Below are positions 40,910 to 50,452 of a stretch of DNA of 59,174 nucleotides, piece after piece (within the stretch, counting starts at the first letter, position 1; every line of letters begins with the position of its first letter). The position numbers and the translations under genes are program-made. The notes under the pieces are model-generated. The model was not told the DNA's origin, did not search any database, and saw only the letters and a program-made list of their open reading frames with translations. Origin of the DNA: Planctomycetia bacterium (GTDB lineage: Bacteria > Planctomycetota > Planctomycetia > Pirellulales > UBA1268); contig BJHK01000019.1 of NCBI GenBank assembly GCA_014192425.1, positions 9,983 to 69,156 on the forward strand, in the 5' to 3' direction.

Positions 40910-41116
40910 TTATCTTCGAGTTCCAATCCGATGCAGCTCGGCCCACTCCTTCACCAGTGCGGCAGCCCGCCGAGGCAAACTTCCGCCAATCACTTCACCA
41001 GTGGCGATCTCGACCTGGGCCTCGTCTTCACCGTACGTCGCGTGAAAATGCGGAGGAGCATGATCCACGAAAGTCATCGTGATCCTCACGCCGTAAAACC
41101 GCGACAACTCGGGCAT
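40910..41116 (-). CDS. DUF4160 protein
   Basis: This 68-aa protein (alternative start at 41146) reads MPELSRFYGVRITMTFVDHA then PPHFHATYGEDEAQVEIATG, which is the DUF4160 motif (Y..DH.PPHFH..Y). I prefer the ATG at 41116 because the family starts MPEIsRF. It lies upstream of DUF2442 on the same strand and is about 35 bp from the tRNA-end repeat. Confidence 0.82.
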   Translation of the reverse strand: MPELSRFYGVRITMTFVDHAPPHFHATYGEDEAQVEIATGEVIGGSLPRRAAALVKEWAELHRIGTRR

Positions 41117-41149
41117 CTCTCGAGCCTCTGCGTCACGGGATGCCACCTT

Positions 41150-41180
41150 CCAGTCGGGGCGACAGGACTTGAACCTGCGA
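41150..41180. repeat. 31-bp direct repeat, copy within the tRNA-Pro gene
   Basis: This is the original copy of the repeat also seen at 40507-40537. It runs from 4 bases beyond the tRNA 3' end into the T-arm. Together the two bracket the DUF4160/DUF2442 genes (643-bp period). Confidence 0.85.
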
Positions 41181-41228
41181 CCTCTTGACCCCCAGTCAAG
41201 CGCGCTAGCCAGACTGCGCCACGCCCCG
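41154..41228 (-). tRNA. tRNA-Pro (GGG)
   Basis: On the minus strand the 75-base gene starts CGGGGCGTGGCGCAGTCTGG and ends GTCGCCCCGA. The acceptor stem is CGGGGCG/CGCCCCG with discriminator A. The anticodon stem CTTGA/TCAAG encloses the loop CTGGGGG with anticodon GGG. The T-arm is GCAGGTTCAAGTCCTGT. No CCA is encoded. The gene forms the boundary between the defence island (left) and conserved chromosomal genes (right). Confidence 0.95.
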
Positions 41229-41334
41229 AATCCATCAACGACCGGCTCCGCTCACGCGAGACCAACCGCCGACCTCCACACTATCGCAGAACCAGGCCCG
41301 CCCTTCAACACGAGTTCGTCCCGTCGCAGCCGCG

Positions 41335-42138
41335 TCACTCGCCGACCGACAAATCCGCACGAATCGCCGGCCGGCGGCCCGCCACCTCGAGCGCCGCCTT
41401 CAGCCCCCCGGCCACGAGACCCACGTCGCTCGCCAGCGCCACGAGCCCAAACCCCTGCGCGATCCGCCGGGCCATGTCCTCGCTCCCACGCGCCATGATC
41501 CCGCACTGCTTGCCCGCGGCGCGAATCACGTCCTTCACCCGCAGAATCTCCTCCGCCACGCCAGGCCCCTCCCACTGGCCACGATGACCAAACGAACTCG
41601 ACAGATCCGACGGCCCGAACATGAACAGTTCGACGCCGTCCACCGCGGCCAGTTCGTGCGCCTGCGCAGCCCCCTGCCGCGTCTCGATCAGCGGCACCAC
41701 CAGCACGTGGTCGTTCGCCTCGGCGACGTGCTCCGCCACCGCCTGGCCCCAGCCCGTCGCCCGCTCGCCACCGATGCCCCGCTGCCCCTGCGGCGGATAG
41801 CGGGCGAACGACACCGCCTGCCGCACCTGCTCCGCCGTCTCCATCCACGGCACCACCACGCCGTCGGCGCCGAGGTCGAGCGCCCGCTTCACGAGCGCCG
41901 CATCAAGCGCCGCGATCCGCACGAGCGTCACCATGCGGCTCCGCACCGCCGCCCGGAGATGGCCCACGATCTCCTGCCAGTCGAGCTGCCCATGCTCCGC
42001 GTCGATCACCACCCAGTCCACGCCGAGCGCCACGGCAATCTCGACGACCGCCGGACTCTCCAGCGTCACCCAGAACCCAAGCGCCGGCTCACCGGCGGCA
42101 AGGCGGCGACGCAACGCGTTGATGGCGGGGACATTCAT
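41335..42138 (-). CDS. HpcH/HpaI-type aldolase
   Basis: This 267-aa class II aldolase of the 2,4-dihydroxyhept-2-ene-1,7-dioate/4-hydroxy-2-oxo acid family cleaves 4-hydroxy-2-oxo acids to pyruvate plus an aldehyde. It starts MNVPAINALRRRLAAGEPAL and shows GFWVTLESPAVVEIA, VVIDAEHGQLDWQEI (~45, His base), VVPWMETAEQVRQAV (~99), PLIETRQGAAQAHEL (~149, metal Glu) and MFGPSDLSSSFG (metal Asp). It is divergent from pyrF (108-bp gap). The annotated ATG at 42138 gives the normal family start. Confidence 0.9.
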   Translation of the reverse strand: MNVPAINALRRRLAAGEPALGFWVTLESPAVVEIAVALGVDWVVIDAEHGQLDWQEIVGHLRAAVRSRMVTLVRIAALDAALVKRALDLGADGVVVPWMETAEQVRQAVSFARYPPQGQRGIGGERATGWGQAVAEHVAEANDHVLVVPLIETRQGAAQAHELAAVDGVELFMFGPSDLSSSFGHRGQWEGPGVAEEILRVKDVIRAAGKQCGIMARGSEDMARRIAQGFGLVALASDVGLVAGGLKAALEVAGRRPAIRADLSVGE

Positions 42139-42246
42139 GCGGCGAGAGTATAGGCAAAGTGACCAAAACCCGCGGTCCGCCTCCGCCCCTCGCACGCCCG
42201 GCGAGCCCCCGGCACAATCTCGGCAAACATCCCCGAACAGGCAGAC

Positions 42247-43170
42247 ATGACCATGCACCACTCGACCTCCTTCTCCGCGCGGCTCGTCGCCGCCATCCGC
42301 GATCGGCGCACGCCCGCCTGCATCGGCCTCGACCCGCGCCGCGAATCGCTCCCCCCGGCCCTCGCCGCACCGGCCTCGGCTGATCCGGCGACCGTCGCCG
42401 CGACCTTCACCCGCTTCTGCCGCGACGTGATCGACGTCGTCGCGCCCCTCGTGCCGATCGTCAAGCCGCAGCTCGCCTGCTTCGAGGCCCTCGGGCCCCA
42501 CGGCATGACCGCCCTCGCCGACGTCATCGCCCACGCCCACGCCAAGAACCTGCTCGTCCTCGCCGACGGCAAGCGCGGCGACATCGGCTCCACCGCCGAG
42601 GCCTACGCCGACGGCTGGCTCGCCGGCCCGTGGGCCGCCGACGCCCTGACCGTCAACCCGTACCTCGGCCTCGACTCCATCGAGCCGTTCGTCAAGACCG
42701 CCACCGCCCGCGGCGCCGGCATCTTCATCCTCGTGAAGACGTCGAACCCCGGCAGCAAGGACTTTCAGGACCTGCACACCGACGGCCGCACCCTCTACGA
42801 GCACGTCGCCGCGGGCGTCGAAGCGCTCGCCGCCCGCACCGCCGGCGGCGACACCTACGGGGCCGTCGGCGCGGTCGTCGGCGCCACCTGGCCGCGACAG
42901 CTCGACGAGCTCCGCGCTGCGATGCCGCACACCTGGATCCTCGTCCCCGGCTTCGGCAAGCAGGGTGGCCGGGCTGCCGACGTCCGCGGCGCCTTTCATG
43001 CCGACGGCCTCGGCGCCCTCGTCGTCAGCGCCCGCGACGTGATCTTCGCCCATTCACGGCCGGAGATGAACGCCGGCCTCGCGGATGGCCAGTGGCAGAC
43101 CGCCGTGGACCGGGCCTGCCGCGACATGATCGAGCGGCTCGCCGCCGACACCCCCGCCGGCAGCCTCTGA
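42247..43170 (+). CDS. pyrF: Orotidine 5'-phosphate decarboxylase (type 2)
   Basis: This 307-aa enzyme performs the last step of UMP synthesis, OMP to UMP plus CO2, in the cytoplasm. The type 2 signature LADGKRGDIGSTAEAYADGW lies near residue 104 and has the catalytic Lys and Asp. The phosphate-binding end LVPGFGKQGG is near 235, and CIGLDPR is at ~25. The length and the xDGKRGDIxxT form are those of the planctomycete/actinobacterial group 2. An alternative ATG lies 6 bases downstream. It is convergent with the pyrophosphatase gene, with a 27-bp gap. Confidence 0.95.
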   Translation: MTMHHSTSFSARLVAAIRDRRTPACIGLDPRRESLPPALAAPASADPATVAATFTRFCRDVIDVVAPLVPIVKPQLACFEALGPHGMTALADVIAHAHAKNLLVLADGKRGDIGSTAEAYADGWLAGPWAADALTVNPYLGLDSIEPFVKTATARGAGIFILVKTSNPGSKDFQDLHTDGRTLYEHVAAGVEALAARTAGGDTYGAVGAVVGATWPRQLDELRAAMPHTWILVPGFGKQGGRAADVRGAFHADGLGALVVSARDVIFAHSRPEMNAGLADGQWQTAVDRACRDMIERLAADTPAGSL

Positions 43171-43197
43171 CCACGGCTCGCCGCAACTCGGAGCGGT

Positions 43198-44850
43198 TCA
43201 GGCCCGCGCCGCCGCCAGCAGCTGGCTGACCAGCGGCAGGAGCTGCTTCTTGCGGCTCACGATTCCCTTCAGGGAATACAGACCGCGGTCGAGCCGCGGA
43301 TAGTTCGTCTCCTCCCAGGCGTCCGACTCGCGCGACAAGAGCAGGAGCGAGCCGTTGGTGACGACGTCGGTCACGAGCAGCGCCGAGAAATCGAGCCGCT
43401 GCCGGGTGGCGAACTCCTCCAGCGCCGTCCGCAGCTCCTCCTTCCGCTCCCAAAAGAGGTCGAAGCCCGTCTCTTCGATCTGCGAGATCGAGAACCGCAC
43501 CCCCTGCTCGCTGAACTCCTTGCAGTCTTCGCGGATCACCTCCGCCGGCTTGCTCGACCGCAGCGCCGAGCCGATCTCGAAAAAATCCCGGGCATACGCC
43601 TCGAGGTCGACGCCGCACAGGCCCGCGAGCCAGCCGAGGATCTCGCGATCGGTGTCGGTGGTCGTCGGCGAGCGGAGGTGGAGCGTGTCGGAGATGATTC
43701 CCGACGCCATGCAGAGCGCGATCCCCGGCTCGGGGCGGATCCCCGCCGCGCGGAACTGCCGGGCCACCAGCGTGCAGGTCGAGCCCACCGGCTCGTTGAT
43801 GAATCGGATCGGCTGCGTGCTCTTCAGGCCGCCGCCGAGCCGATGGTGGTCGAGCACCTCGACGATCTCCGCCTCGTCGGCCCCGGCCACCGCCTGCCCG
43901 AGCTCGTTGTGGTCCACGAGCACGAGCCGTGGCCGCGGCGGGCTGATGAGGTCGCTCTTGAAGGCCAGCCCGACCAGCCGGCCGTCGTCACCGACAACCG
44001 GAAACACCGGCTGGGCCGACCGCTCCGCCAGCGCCCGGGCCTCGGCCACCGGCGCCTTCGCCGGCACCGTGACGACGCTCGTCTCGACGACCGGGTCGAC
44101 GAACTGCGACGACTTCAGCCGCAGCGTCGTGTTCACCGTGTCGAACGGGCTCACGATCACCGACACGCCGCGCAGCCGGGCCAGGTCGGCGAGCCCCGAG
44201 GAGAGCCGGAATCCTCCCGTGAGCACGATCGCCCGCACGCCATGCTCGATCGCCGGGAGCTGGATCGTCGGCCGGTCGCCACAGACCACGATCAGCCGGT
44301 GGTTGGGGAGTTTTTCCATCCGCTCCGTGAACCCCTCGGCGCTCATCGCCCCGACCATCACCAGGAGTTCGTCATGCCGCAGCGGGTCGATGGCGTGCTG
44401 GAACTCGCCTCCCAGCACGGTGCGGATCTTGTCGAGGCTCGTCGTCACCGTCCGGGCGCGGAGCGGATCGCCGCCGTCGTGAAAGAACAGGTCCATGAGC
44501 TCGAGCACGGAGAGCACGCCCACGACCCGCCGGTCGGCGTCGATCACCGGGATCGCCCGCAGGTCCCCCTCCTTCATCCGCAGCCAGGCCTCGTGGAACG
44601 AGTCGCCGAACGACGCCGTCACCACCTGCCGCCGGCAGACGTCCTCGACCTGCGGCCGGACGTCCATCACCATCCGCGGCGCGGCGAGCCCGGCCCGCTC
44701 GAGCACGTGCTCCGTCCGCTTGTTCGGCGGCCCGCAGCAGCAGGCCACCGCGTCGGGCCGGGTGGTCCTGCGCAACAGGTCGGCGTAGGCGAGGGCCGAG
44801 CAGATGGCGTCGGTGTCGGGGTTGCGATGCCCGAAGACGAGGGTGCTCAT
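43198..44850 (-). CDS. ppaC: CBS/DRTGG-domain manganese-dependent inorganic pyrophosphatase (family II)
   Basis: This 550-aa DHH-family enzyme hydrolyses pyrophosphate to phosphate. The DHH catalytic N-domain begins MSTLVFGHRNPDTDAICSAL. It is interrupted after about 65 residues by a regulatory insert: a CBS domain (AIPVIDADRRVVGVLSVLEL), a DRTGG-like domain (MVGAMSAEGF...IVVCGDRPTIQL) and a second CBS (VFPVVGDDGRLVGLAFKSDL). The DHH motif returns as VLDHHRLGGGL (~329) and the DHHA2 part contains EPVGSTCTLVARQF. Nucleotides binding at the CBS pair control such enzymes. It lies 10 bp upstream of ndk on the same strand, suggesting an operon for nucleotide/pyrophosphate metabolism. Confidence 0.93.
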   Translation of the reverse strand: MSTLVFGHRNPDTDAICSALAYADLLRRTTRPDAVACCCGPPNKRTEHVLERAGLAAPRMVMDVRPQVEDVCRRQVVTASFGDSFHEAWLRMKEGDLRAIPVIDADRRVVGVLSVLELMDLFFHDGGDPLRARTVTTSLDKIRTVLGGEFQHAIDPLRHDELLVMVGAMSAEGFTERMEKLPNHRLIVVCGDRPTIQLPAIEHGVRAIVLTGGFRLSSGLADLARLRGVSVIVSPFDTVNTTLRLKSSQFVDPVVETSVVTVPAKAPVAEARALAERSAQPVFPVVGDDGRLVGLAFKSDLISPPRPRLVLVDHNELGQAVAGADEAEIVEVLDHHRLGGGLKSTQPIRFINEPVGSTCTLVARQFRAAGIRPEPGIALCMASGIISDTLHLRSPTTTDTDREILGWLAGLCGVDLEAYARDFFEIGSALRSSKPAEVIREDCKEFSEQGVRFSISQIEETGFDLFWERKEELRTALEEFATRQRLDFSALLVTDVVTNGSLLLLSRESDAWEETNYPRLDRGLYSLKGIVSRKKQLLPLVSQLLAAARA

Positions 44851-44860
44851 GGGGGCTTGG

Positions 44861-45322
44861 TCAGACCTCGCCCGGAGCCTGCAGCCAGCAGGCGAGCGAC
44901 GGATCCCAGGACTGGATCTCGTCGGGCTTGAAGTAGATGCCGATCTCGCGGGCGGCCGACTCGGGGGAGTCGGAGGCGTGGACGAGGTTCATCTGCCGGC
45001 TCGCCGAGTAGTCGCCGCGGATCGTGCCCGCGGCGGCCTTGAGGCCGCTCGTGGCCCCGAGCATCTCGCGAACGACGCGGATCACCTCCGGCCCGGCGAA
45101 GATCGTCGCCACCACGGGAGACGCCGTGATGAACTCCTCGAGCCCAGGATAGAACGGCTTCTCGACATGCTCGGCATAGTGCTGGCGGGCGAGGGCGGGC
45201 GTGACCCGCAGCATCTTCATCGCCACCAGCCGCAGCCCCTTCTCCTCGAACCGCGACAGGATCCTGCCGAGCAGCCCGCGCTCCAGGCAGTCGGGCTTGA
45301 ACATCACGAACGTCCGCTCCAT
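44861..45322 (-). CDS. ndk: Nucleoside diphosphate kinase
   Basis: This 153-aa enzyme transfers the gamma-phosphate between nucleoside di- and triphosphates. It starts MERTFVMFKPDCLERGLLGR, and the phosphohistidine is seen in NLVHASDSPESAAREI (~115). KPFYPGLEEFITASPVVATI and IRGDYS are also family hallmarks. The ATG at 45322 is the normal family start. It sits upstream of the pyrophosphatase gene, 10 bp away, both on the minus strand. Confidence 0.96.
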   Translation of the reverse strand: MERTFVMFKPDCLERGLLGRILSRFEEKGLRLVAMKMLRVTPALARQHYAEHVEKPFYPGLEEFITASPVVATIFAGPEVIRVVREMLGATSGLKAAAGTIRGDYSASRQMNLVHASDSPESAAREIGIYFKPDEIQSWDPSLACWLQAPGEV

Positions 45323-45505
45323 CGCTTCATCATCTCCGGGGTGGGCGTGTGCCGCCTGCGGGCACGCGTCGAGAAGGGTAATAACAGAACGTTGGCCGCG
45401 CGCCAGCACCGGCTTCGACGGCCGCGAAAGTGTACGCCCGCCGCTGCGCAGCCGACAACCGTTCGCCTTGCACCGCCGGCCACGTCCCCCTACCCTCCCG
45501 CCGCC

Positions 45506-46258
45506 ATGAACCGCCACCCGCCCCACTCGCGGCCGCTGCCTGCCAGCCTGCGGACCGCGCTGCTCCTCCTCGGCATCGGCTGCGCGACCGGCACGGCCTC
45601 CGGTCAGACCACAGGCGTGCCCCCCGAACTGCTGGGCGGATTCACCCGCGGCGTGCAGCCGCTGCTGCTCAACAAGTGCGCGGCCGGCGCCTGTCACGGC
45701 GGCAGTGCCGCCCACGAACCGCGGCTGCGCCGCAGCGACGTCCACGGGACGATCGACCGGCAGAGCACGCTTGCCAACCTCGACACGTTCCTGTCCATGC
45801 TCGGGCCGGACCGCGATCCGCAGCCCCTCGTCGACCTGCTGTCCGTCCGGCACCCGCGGGAGCCGGCCAACCGCCGGCTCGTGATGAAGCCGCTGACGGC
45901 GGGCGAACGCATGGCCCTCGAGTCGTGGGTCGCGGCGCTCGTGGACGCCGAGCAGCCCGTCCGCACGGTGGACTACGAGACGACCGACGAGAGACCCGCG
46001 AAAGCGCCCGCGCCGCCGCCACGGCCCAACCGCTTCCGCGTCCTGCTCGAAACCGGCACGCCGCCCCTCGCACCGCGCGAAGGCGAGCCGACCGGCCGCA
46101 CAGACTTCGCGCCGCTCCTCGACGGCCGGCGGCCCGGCGCGATCGCCGTCAAACCGGAATCCGGCCCGCCATCACCGCCTCGAGGAACGGACGGTTCCCC
46201 TCCAGCACGTCCGGATGGGCCAGCATCTCCTCCGCCGACATCCAAAGAATCTCGCTGA
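45506..46258 (+). CDS. Exported protein with planctomycete-type CAAGACHG motif
   Basis: This 250-aa protein has an N-terminal signal-like segment (RTALLLLGIGCATGTASGQT, residues ~16-35). LLNKCAAGACHGG follows near 55. This CxxxxCH motif is common in planctomycete secreted proteins of the PSC/PSD1 cytochrome-like type (often CNAGACHG). RHPREPANRRLVMKPLTAGE also fits that group. The C-terminal ~90 residues are Pro/Arg-rich and poorly conserved. Its 3' end overlaps the convergent Nudix gene by 110 bp, so the last part may be a weaker call. Function is unknown, probably a cell-envelope protein. Confidence 0.75.
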   Translation: MNRHPPHSRPLPASLRTALLLLGIGCATGTASGQTTGVPPELLGGFTRGVQPLLLNKCAAGACHGGSAAHEPRLRRSDVHGTIDRQSTLANLDTFLSMLGPDRDPQPLVDLLSVRHPREPANRRLVMKPLTAGERMALESWVAALVDAEQPVRTVDYETTDERPAKAPAPPPRPNRFRVLLETGTPPLAPREGEPTGRTDFAPLLDGRRPGAIAVKPESGPPSPPRGTDGSPPARPDGPASPPPTSKESR

Positions 46259-46574
46259 CCTCGACGGGATGCGGCACGAGGTCGCTGGTCTCGTCGAGCA
46301 CGACGGACCACCACGCCAGCGGCGTGCCCCAGGCCGTCACGCTTCGCCAGACGCAGCCGACCGGTTCGACGCGGGCCGCCAGTTCCTCGTGGCATTCGCG
46401 AACCACGGCCTCGTGCTCTTCCTCGCCCGGCTCGATGTGCCCCCCGGGGAAGCAGATCCGGCCGCCGGCGCGGACGGTCTCCCCCCGCCGGATCGTCAAA
46501 AACAGTCGGCCGCGTCGATACACGGCCACCACGCCGGACCTGACCGATACCGTCGTCGCCGTGGCCGTTTCCAT
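46149..46574 (-). CDS. Nudix hydrolase
   Basis: This 141-aa protein carries a Nudix box GGHIEPGEEEHEAVVRECHE followed by ELAA (near 53), with the REUXEE-type glutamates in place. It is predicted to clean up modified nucleotides or hydrolyse a nucleoside diphosphate derivative. I choose the ATG at 46574 (METATATTVSV); the frame stays open further upstream. It ends inside the convergent haem-motif gene (110-bp overlap). It is divergent from ftsH. Confidence 0.85.
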   Translation of the reverse strand: METATATTVSVRSGVVAVYRRGRLFLTIRRGETVRAGGRICFPGGHIEPGEEEHEAVVRECHEELAARVEPVGCVWRSVTAWGTPLAWWSVVLDETSDLVPHPVEVSEILWMSAEEMLAHPDVLEGNRPFLEAVMAGRIPV

Positions 46575-46690
46575 GCGTCGTCTCCGCGGGGCCGTTGGTG
46601 CCGTGGATGCATACACTACACTGTTCCGATCCCTTTCACGATCTTGCCGGCCAGTCCCGCGTCGGGCCGGCAGAAGCACCGAGCACCCCC

Positions 46691-48622
46691 ATGGACAACG
46701 CCCCGCGCCCCTCCCGCCAGCCGCCGCGGCCCCCGCTCGCCGGCCGGCCCCTCGGCCTGCCCGCCCTGATCCTCCTCGGCCTCGGCGCGGTCGCCGTCGC
46801 CACCTACCTGACGGGGGGGCAACTCGGCACGGCTCCGCTCGTCCGCTTCGACGAGTTCCGGCGCCAGGCCAAGGAGGGCAACGTCGAGAGCATCCGCATC
46901 ACCGGCGACACGATCGACGGCACGTTCCGCACCCCGCCGCCGGTCGAGCCGGGGCAGAAGAGCCAGCCGGAGTTCCGCGTCGTCCTCAGTCCGTTCCTGC
47001 GCGAGACGTTCGACCAGCTGATCCGCGAGCATGACGAGATCAAGGTCGAGACCCACAATCCGCCCGACGGCACCGGCTTCCTCCTCGGCCTGTATCTGCT
47101 CGTGCCGCTGCTCCTCATGGCCGGGTTCTGGATCACGCTGCGCCGGGCTCGCGACCCGCTCGGCAACACCGGCTTCCTTGGCGGCTTCAGCAAGTCGCCG
47201 GCCAAGCGCTACGGCTCCGGCGACAAGACGGTCACGTTCGCCGACGTCGCCGGCCTCGATCAGGTGAAGCAGGATCTCGCCGAGATCGTCGAGTTCCTCA
47301 AGGACCCGAAGAAGTTCCAGCGGCTCGGCGGCCGCGTCCCCAAGGGGGTGCTGCTGATGGGGCCGCCCGGAACAGGCAAGACGCTCCTCGCCCGGGCCGT
47401 GGCCGGCGAGGCGGGCGTGCCCTTCTTCTCGATCTCGGGCAGCGAGTTCATCCAGATGTTCGTCGGCGTCGGCGCCTCGCGAGTCCGCGACCTGTTCAAG
47501 ACCGCCAAGGACGCCTCGCCGGCGATCCTGTTCATCGACGAGATCGACGCCGTGGGCCGGGTCCGCGGCGCGGGCCTCGGCGGCGGCCACGACGAGCGCG
47601 AGCAGACGCTCAACCAGATCCTCTCCGAGATGGACGGCTTCAGCCCGTCGGAGTCGGTGATCGTGCTCGCGGCCACCAACCGGCCCGACGTTCTCGACCC
47701 CGCGCTTCTTCGCCCCGGCCGCTTCGACCGCCATGTGACCGTCGACCGCCCCAACCAGAAGGCCCGCCTCGCCCTCTACAAGGTCCATACCCGCACCGTG
47801 CCGCTGGCGGCCGACGTCGACCTGGAGCGGCTTGCGAGCGCCACCGTCGGCCTGACCGGCGCCGACATCCGCAACCTCGTCAACGAGGCGGCCCTCTGGG
47901 CCACGCGGCACGACAAGCCGGCGGTCGACTCCTCCGACTTCGACTACGCCCGCGACAAGGTGCTGATGGGTCCGAAGCGCGAGGAGGTGCTCAGCGGCCA
48001 CGAGAAGACGATGACGGCATATCACGAGGCCGGCCACGCCCTGGCCGCCTGGCTCCTGCCCAACGTCGACAAGCTCCACAAGGTGACGATCATCCCGCGC
48101 GGCCGGGCCCTCGGCCTGACGCAACTCATGCCGGAGGAGGACCGGATGAACATCGCCGAGTCCGACCTCCACGGCCGGCTGGCGTTGATCCTCGCCGGCC
48201 GGGCGGCGGAGAAGCTCGTGTTCGGCGAGTACACCGCGGGCGCCGAGAACGACCTCACGCAGGCCACGCGGCTGGCGCGAAAGATGGTCGCCCATTGGGG
48301 AATGAGCGAACGGCTCGGGCCCGTGGCCTGTGCCACCTCCAACGAACACCCGTTCCTCGGCCGCGACGTCTACGAGCAGCGCGAGTTCAGCGAGCGGACG
48401 GCACAGATCATCGACGAGGAGGTGAGCCGCGTGCTCAACGACGCCGCCGACCGGGCGGTCCGCCTGCTCTCCGAGCACCGCGACAAGCTCGACCTGATGG
48501 CGACGGAACTGGAAAAGCGCGAGACGCTCGACGACACCGACCTCGCCGAGATCATCGGCCCGGCCGTCCCGCGACGCGGCGGCGAACGAGTCCCCTCTCA
48601 GGCCGCCCGCACGGGCGACTGA
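46691..48622 (+). CDS. ftsH: ATP-dependent zinc metalloprotease FtsH
   Basis: This 643-aa membrane protease is predicted to degrade unstable or misassembled membrane and cytosolic proteins. Two transmembrane segments flank a periplasmic domain (about 21-42 and 130-150). The AAA module has Walker A GPPGTGKT (~226), Walker [12 protein letters not shown] (~280) and [21 protein letters not shown]. The protease part has HEAGH (zinc site, ~446). It starts [20 protein letters not shown] and the frame is open ~100 bases upstream, so the start is tentative. A small Dabb gene follows 50 bp downstream. Confidence 0.95.
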   Translation: MDNAPRPSRQPPRPPLAGRPLGLPALILLGLGAVAVATYLTGGQLGTAPLVRFDEFRRQAKEGNVESIRITGDTIDGTFRTPPPVEPGQKSQPEFRVVLSPFLRETFDQLIREHDEIKVETHNPPDGTGFLLGLYLLVPLLLMAGFWITLRRARDPLGNTGFLGGFSKSPAKRYGSGDKTVTFADVAGLDQVKQDLAEIVEFLKDPKKFQRLGGRVPKGVLLMGPPGTGKTLLARAVAGEAGVPFFSISGSEFIQMFVGVGASRVRDLFKTAKDASPAILFIDEIDAVGRVRGAGLGGGHDEREQTLNQILSEMDGFSPSESVIVLAATNRPDVLDPALLRPGRFDRHVTVDRPNQKARLALYKVHTRTVPLAADVDLERLASATVGLTGADIRNLVNEAALWATRHDKPAVDSSDFDYARDKVLMGPKREEVLSGHEKTMTAYHEAGHALAAWLLPNVDKLHKVTIIPRGRALGLTQLMPEEDRMNIAESDLHGRLALILAGRAAEKLVFGEYTAGAENDLTQATRLARKMVAHWGMSERLGPVACATSNEHPFLGRDVYEQREFSERTAQIIDEEVSRVLNDAADRAVRLLSEHRDKLDLMATELEKRETLDDTDLAEIIGPAVPRRGGERVPSQAARTGD

Positions 48623-48672
48623 CCGCGGTCGCCCACGTCCCCGCCCACGTCCGCTTGGAGAAGAAACTCGCG

Positions 48673-48972
48673 ATGCTCGCGCACGCCGTCTATTTCTCGC
48701 TCAAGGACCGCTCCCCGGCCGCGCTGGCGAAGCTTCTGGCCTCCTGCCGCACGCACCTCACCGGCCATCCCGGCACGGTCTTCTTCTCGGTCGGCACCTG
48801 CGCCCCCTACGACCGGCAGGTGAACGACCGCGACTTCGACGTCGCGCTCTTCATCGTCTTCGAGTCGCACGCGGCGCACGACGCCTACCAGGTCGCCGAC
48901 CGGCACGAGACGTTCATCGCCGAGAACGCGACGAACTGGGCCAAGGTCCGTGTCTTCGACGCCGACTGCTGA
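48673..48972 (+). CDS. Dabb (stress-responsive alpha/beta barrel) domain protein
   Basis: This 99-aa protein begins MLAHAVYFSLKDRSPAALAK and shows FFSVGTCAPYDRQVNDRDFD and VALFIVFESHAAHDAYQVAD, the ferredoxin-like Dabb fold (H...F.L......L......H..y). Such proteins usually form dimers; the substrate is unknown. The ATG at 48673 matches the family start. It lies 50 bp after ftsH on the same strand and so may be in its operon. Confidence 0.85.
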   Translation: MLAHAVYFSLKDRSPAALAKLLASCRTHLTGHPGTVFFSVGTCAPYDRQVNDRDFDVALFIVFESHAAHDAYQVADRHETFIAENATNWAKVRVFDADC

Positions 48973-49072
48973 CCGGCGGAGGGCCGGCACGAAATAGGCC
49001 CAGACCGAGAAAAGGAGCCCAGGGAGGCCGAAAAAGGTAGCGTAGCCGTCCTTTGAATGGTATCGTAGGTGC

Positions 49073-50353
49073 ATGCCGCCCCCTCCTTACCTGCGTCGGA
49101 CAGTGGACGCCCTCTTGGGGCAGCTTCTTCTGGACCTGCCTGCCGTCGCCGTCGAGGGCCCGAAAGGCGTCGGCAAAACCCGCACCGCCCGACGCCACGC
49201 GGGCACCTCGTTCGATCTTTCGGATCCGTCCACGCTCGAACTCGTCAAGGCGGATCCGGCCCGACTGACCGCGGCCCGAGCACCTGTCATGATCGATGAG
49301 TGGCAGTACCACCCTCCCGTTTGGGACCTCGTGCGTCGCGCCGTCGATGACGACCCGACACCCGGACGATTCCTGCTCACCGGTTCCGCATCACCGGTCG
49401 CGCGGTCGCTCCACTCCGGTGCGGGCCGGATCGTGAAACTGCGCATGCGGCCGTTGTCGCTGCCGGAGCGCGATCTCGCGCCGCCCACGGTGTCGCTGGC
49501 CGAACTGTTGACCGGTTCGCGACCGGCGGTGCGTGGCACGTGTTCGCTGCGGCTGGAGGATTACGCGCGGGAGGTGGTCGCCGGAGGGTTTCCGGCGCTT
49601 CGGCATCTCGCGGGCCTTGCGAGAAAAGTCGCTCTCGACGGATACCTCGAGCGGGTCGTCGATCGCGACGTCCCGGAGGCGGGCCACGCCCTGCGGCGGC
49701 CCGATGCCCTGCGACGCTGGCTGACGGCCTATGCCGCGGCCACCGGCACCACCGCCAGCTTCGAGACGATTCGCGATGCAGCCACCGGGGGCTCGACCAC
49801 GAAACCGGCGAAGACGACCGTGATCACCTACCGCGACGTGCTCGAGCGGATTTGGATCCTCGATCCGGTCGAGGCCTGGCTGCCGACCCGAAATCACTTG
49901 CGCACGCTCACTGCGGCGCCGCGGCACCATCTGGCCGATCCGGCACTCGCGGCCCGCCTGCTTGGTGTCGATGCCGATGCGTTGCTCGAAGGCCGGACCG
50001 GCGGGCCGGCCGTGCCCCGCGACGGGACGCTGCTGGGAAAGCTGTTCGAATCGCTGGTGACACTCGGCGTCCGCGTGGCCGCGGAGTCGGCCGGGGCCCG
50101 CGTGCGCCACCTGCGCACCGCCGAGGGCAGGCGGGAGGTGGATCTGATCGTGGTCCGCGATGATCATCGGATCGTGGCGATCGAAGTGAAACTGTCGCAG
50201 TCGATCGACGACGAGGATGTTCGGCACCTCCGTTGGCTCGGCGACACGATCGGCGACGACCTGCTCGATGCCGTCGTGGTGACGACGGGAGGCGAAGCCT
50301 ATCGCCGCACCGACGGAATCGCCGTCGTGCCAGCCGGCATGCTGGGGCCATGA
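49073..50353 (+). CDS. DUF4143 ATPase
   Basis: This 426-aa AAA-like protein has a P-loop EGPKGVGKTRTARRHA (~29), Walker B-like MIDEWQYHPPVW (~75) and LTGSA (sensor I). The DUF4143 C-terminal part includes GKLFESLVTLGVRVAAESAG and a nuclease-like REVDLIVVRDDHRIVAIEVK (~360, PD-(D/E)XK layout: D...E.K). These proteins are widespread and usually of unknown role. The start at 49073 is the first ATG of the family pattern. It ends before the convergent surE gene. Confidence 0.85.
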   Translation: MPPPPYLRRTVDALLGQLLLDLPAVAVEGPKGVGKTRTARRHAGTSFDLSDPSTLELVKADPARLTAARAPVMIDEWQYHPPVWDLVRRAVDDDPTPGRFLLTGSASPVARSLHSGAGRIVKLRMRPLSLPERDLAPPTVSLAELLTGSRPAVRGTCSLRLEDYAREVVAGGFPALRHLAGLARKVALDGYLERVVDRDVPEAGHALRRPDALRRWLTAYAAATGTTASFETIRDAATGGSTTKPAKTTVITYRDVLERIWILDPVEAWLPTRNHLRTLTAAPRHHLADPALAARLLGVDADALLEGRTGGPAVPRDGTLLGKLFESLVTLGVRVAAESAGARVRHLRTAEGRREVDLIVVRDDHRIVAIEVKLSQSIDDEDVRHLRWLGDTIGDDLLDAVVVTTGGEAYRRTDGIAVVPAGMLGP

Positions 50354-50379
50354 CGCATCACGCACCGCGCCCTACCTGT

Positions 50380-50412
50380 CCGTGGAGAAAGCCAACCTTC
50401 GTCTTTTTCCAC
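50380..50412. terminator. Possible bidirectional terminator hairpin
   Basis: CGTGGAGAAAG and CTTTTTCCACG pair with one mismatch around an 11-base loop, with T/A-rich arms. It lies between the stops of two convergent genes (DUF4143 and surE), which is the usual place for a shared terminator. No long U-tract follows, so this is tentative. Confidence 0.4.
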
Positions 50413-50452
50413 GTGGTCGACCGCAGGAAACGCCGCGGGATTCCTGCACCTG

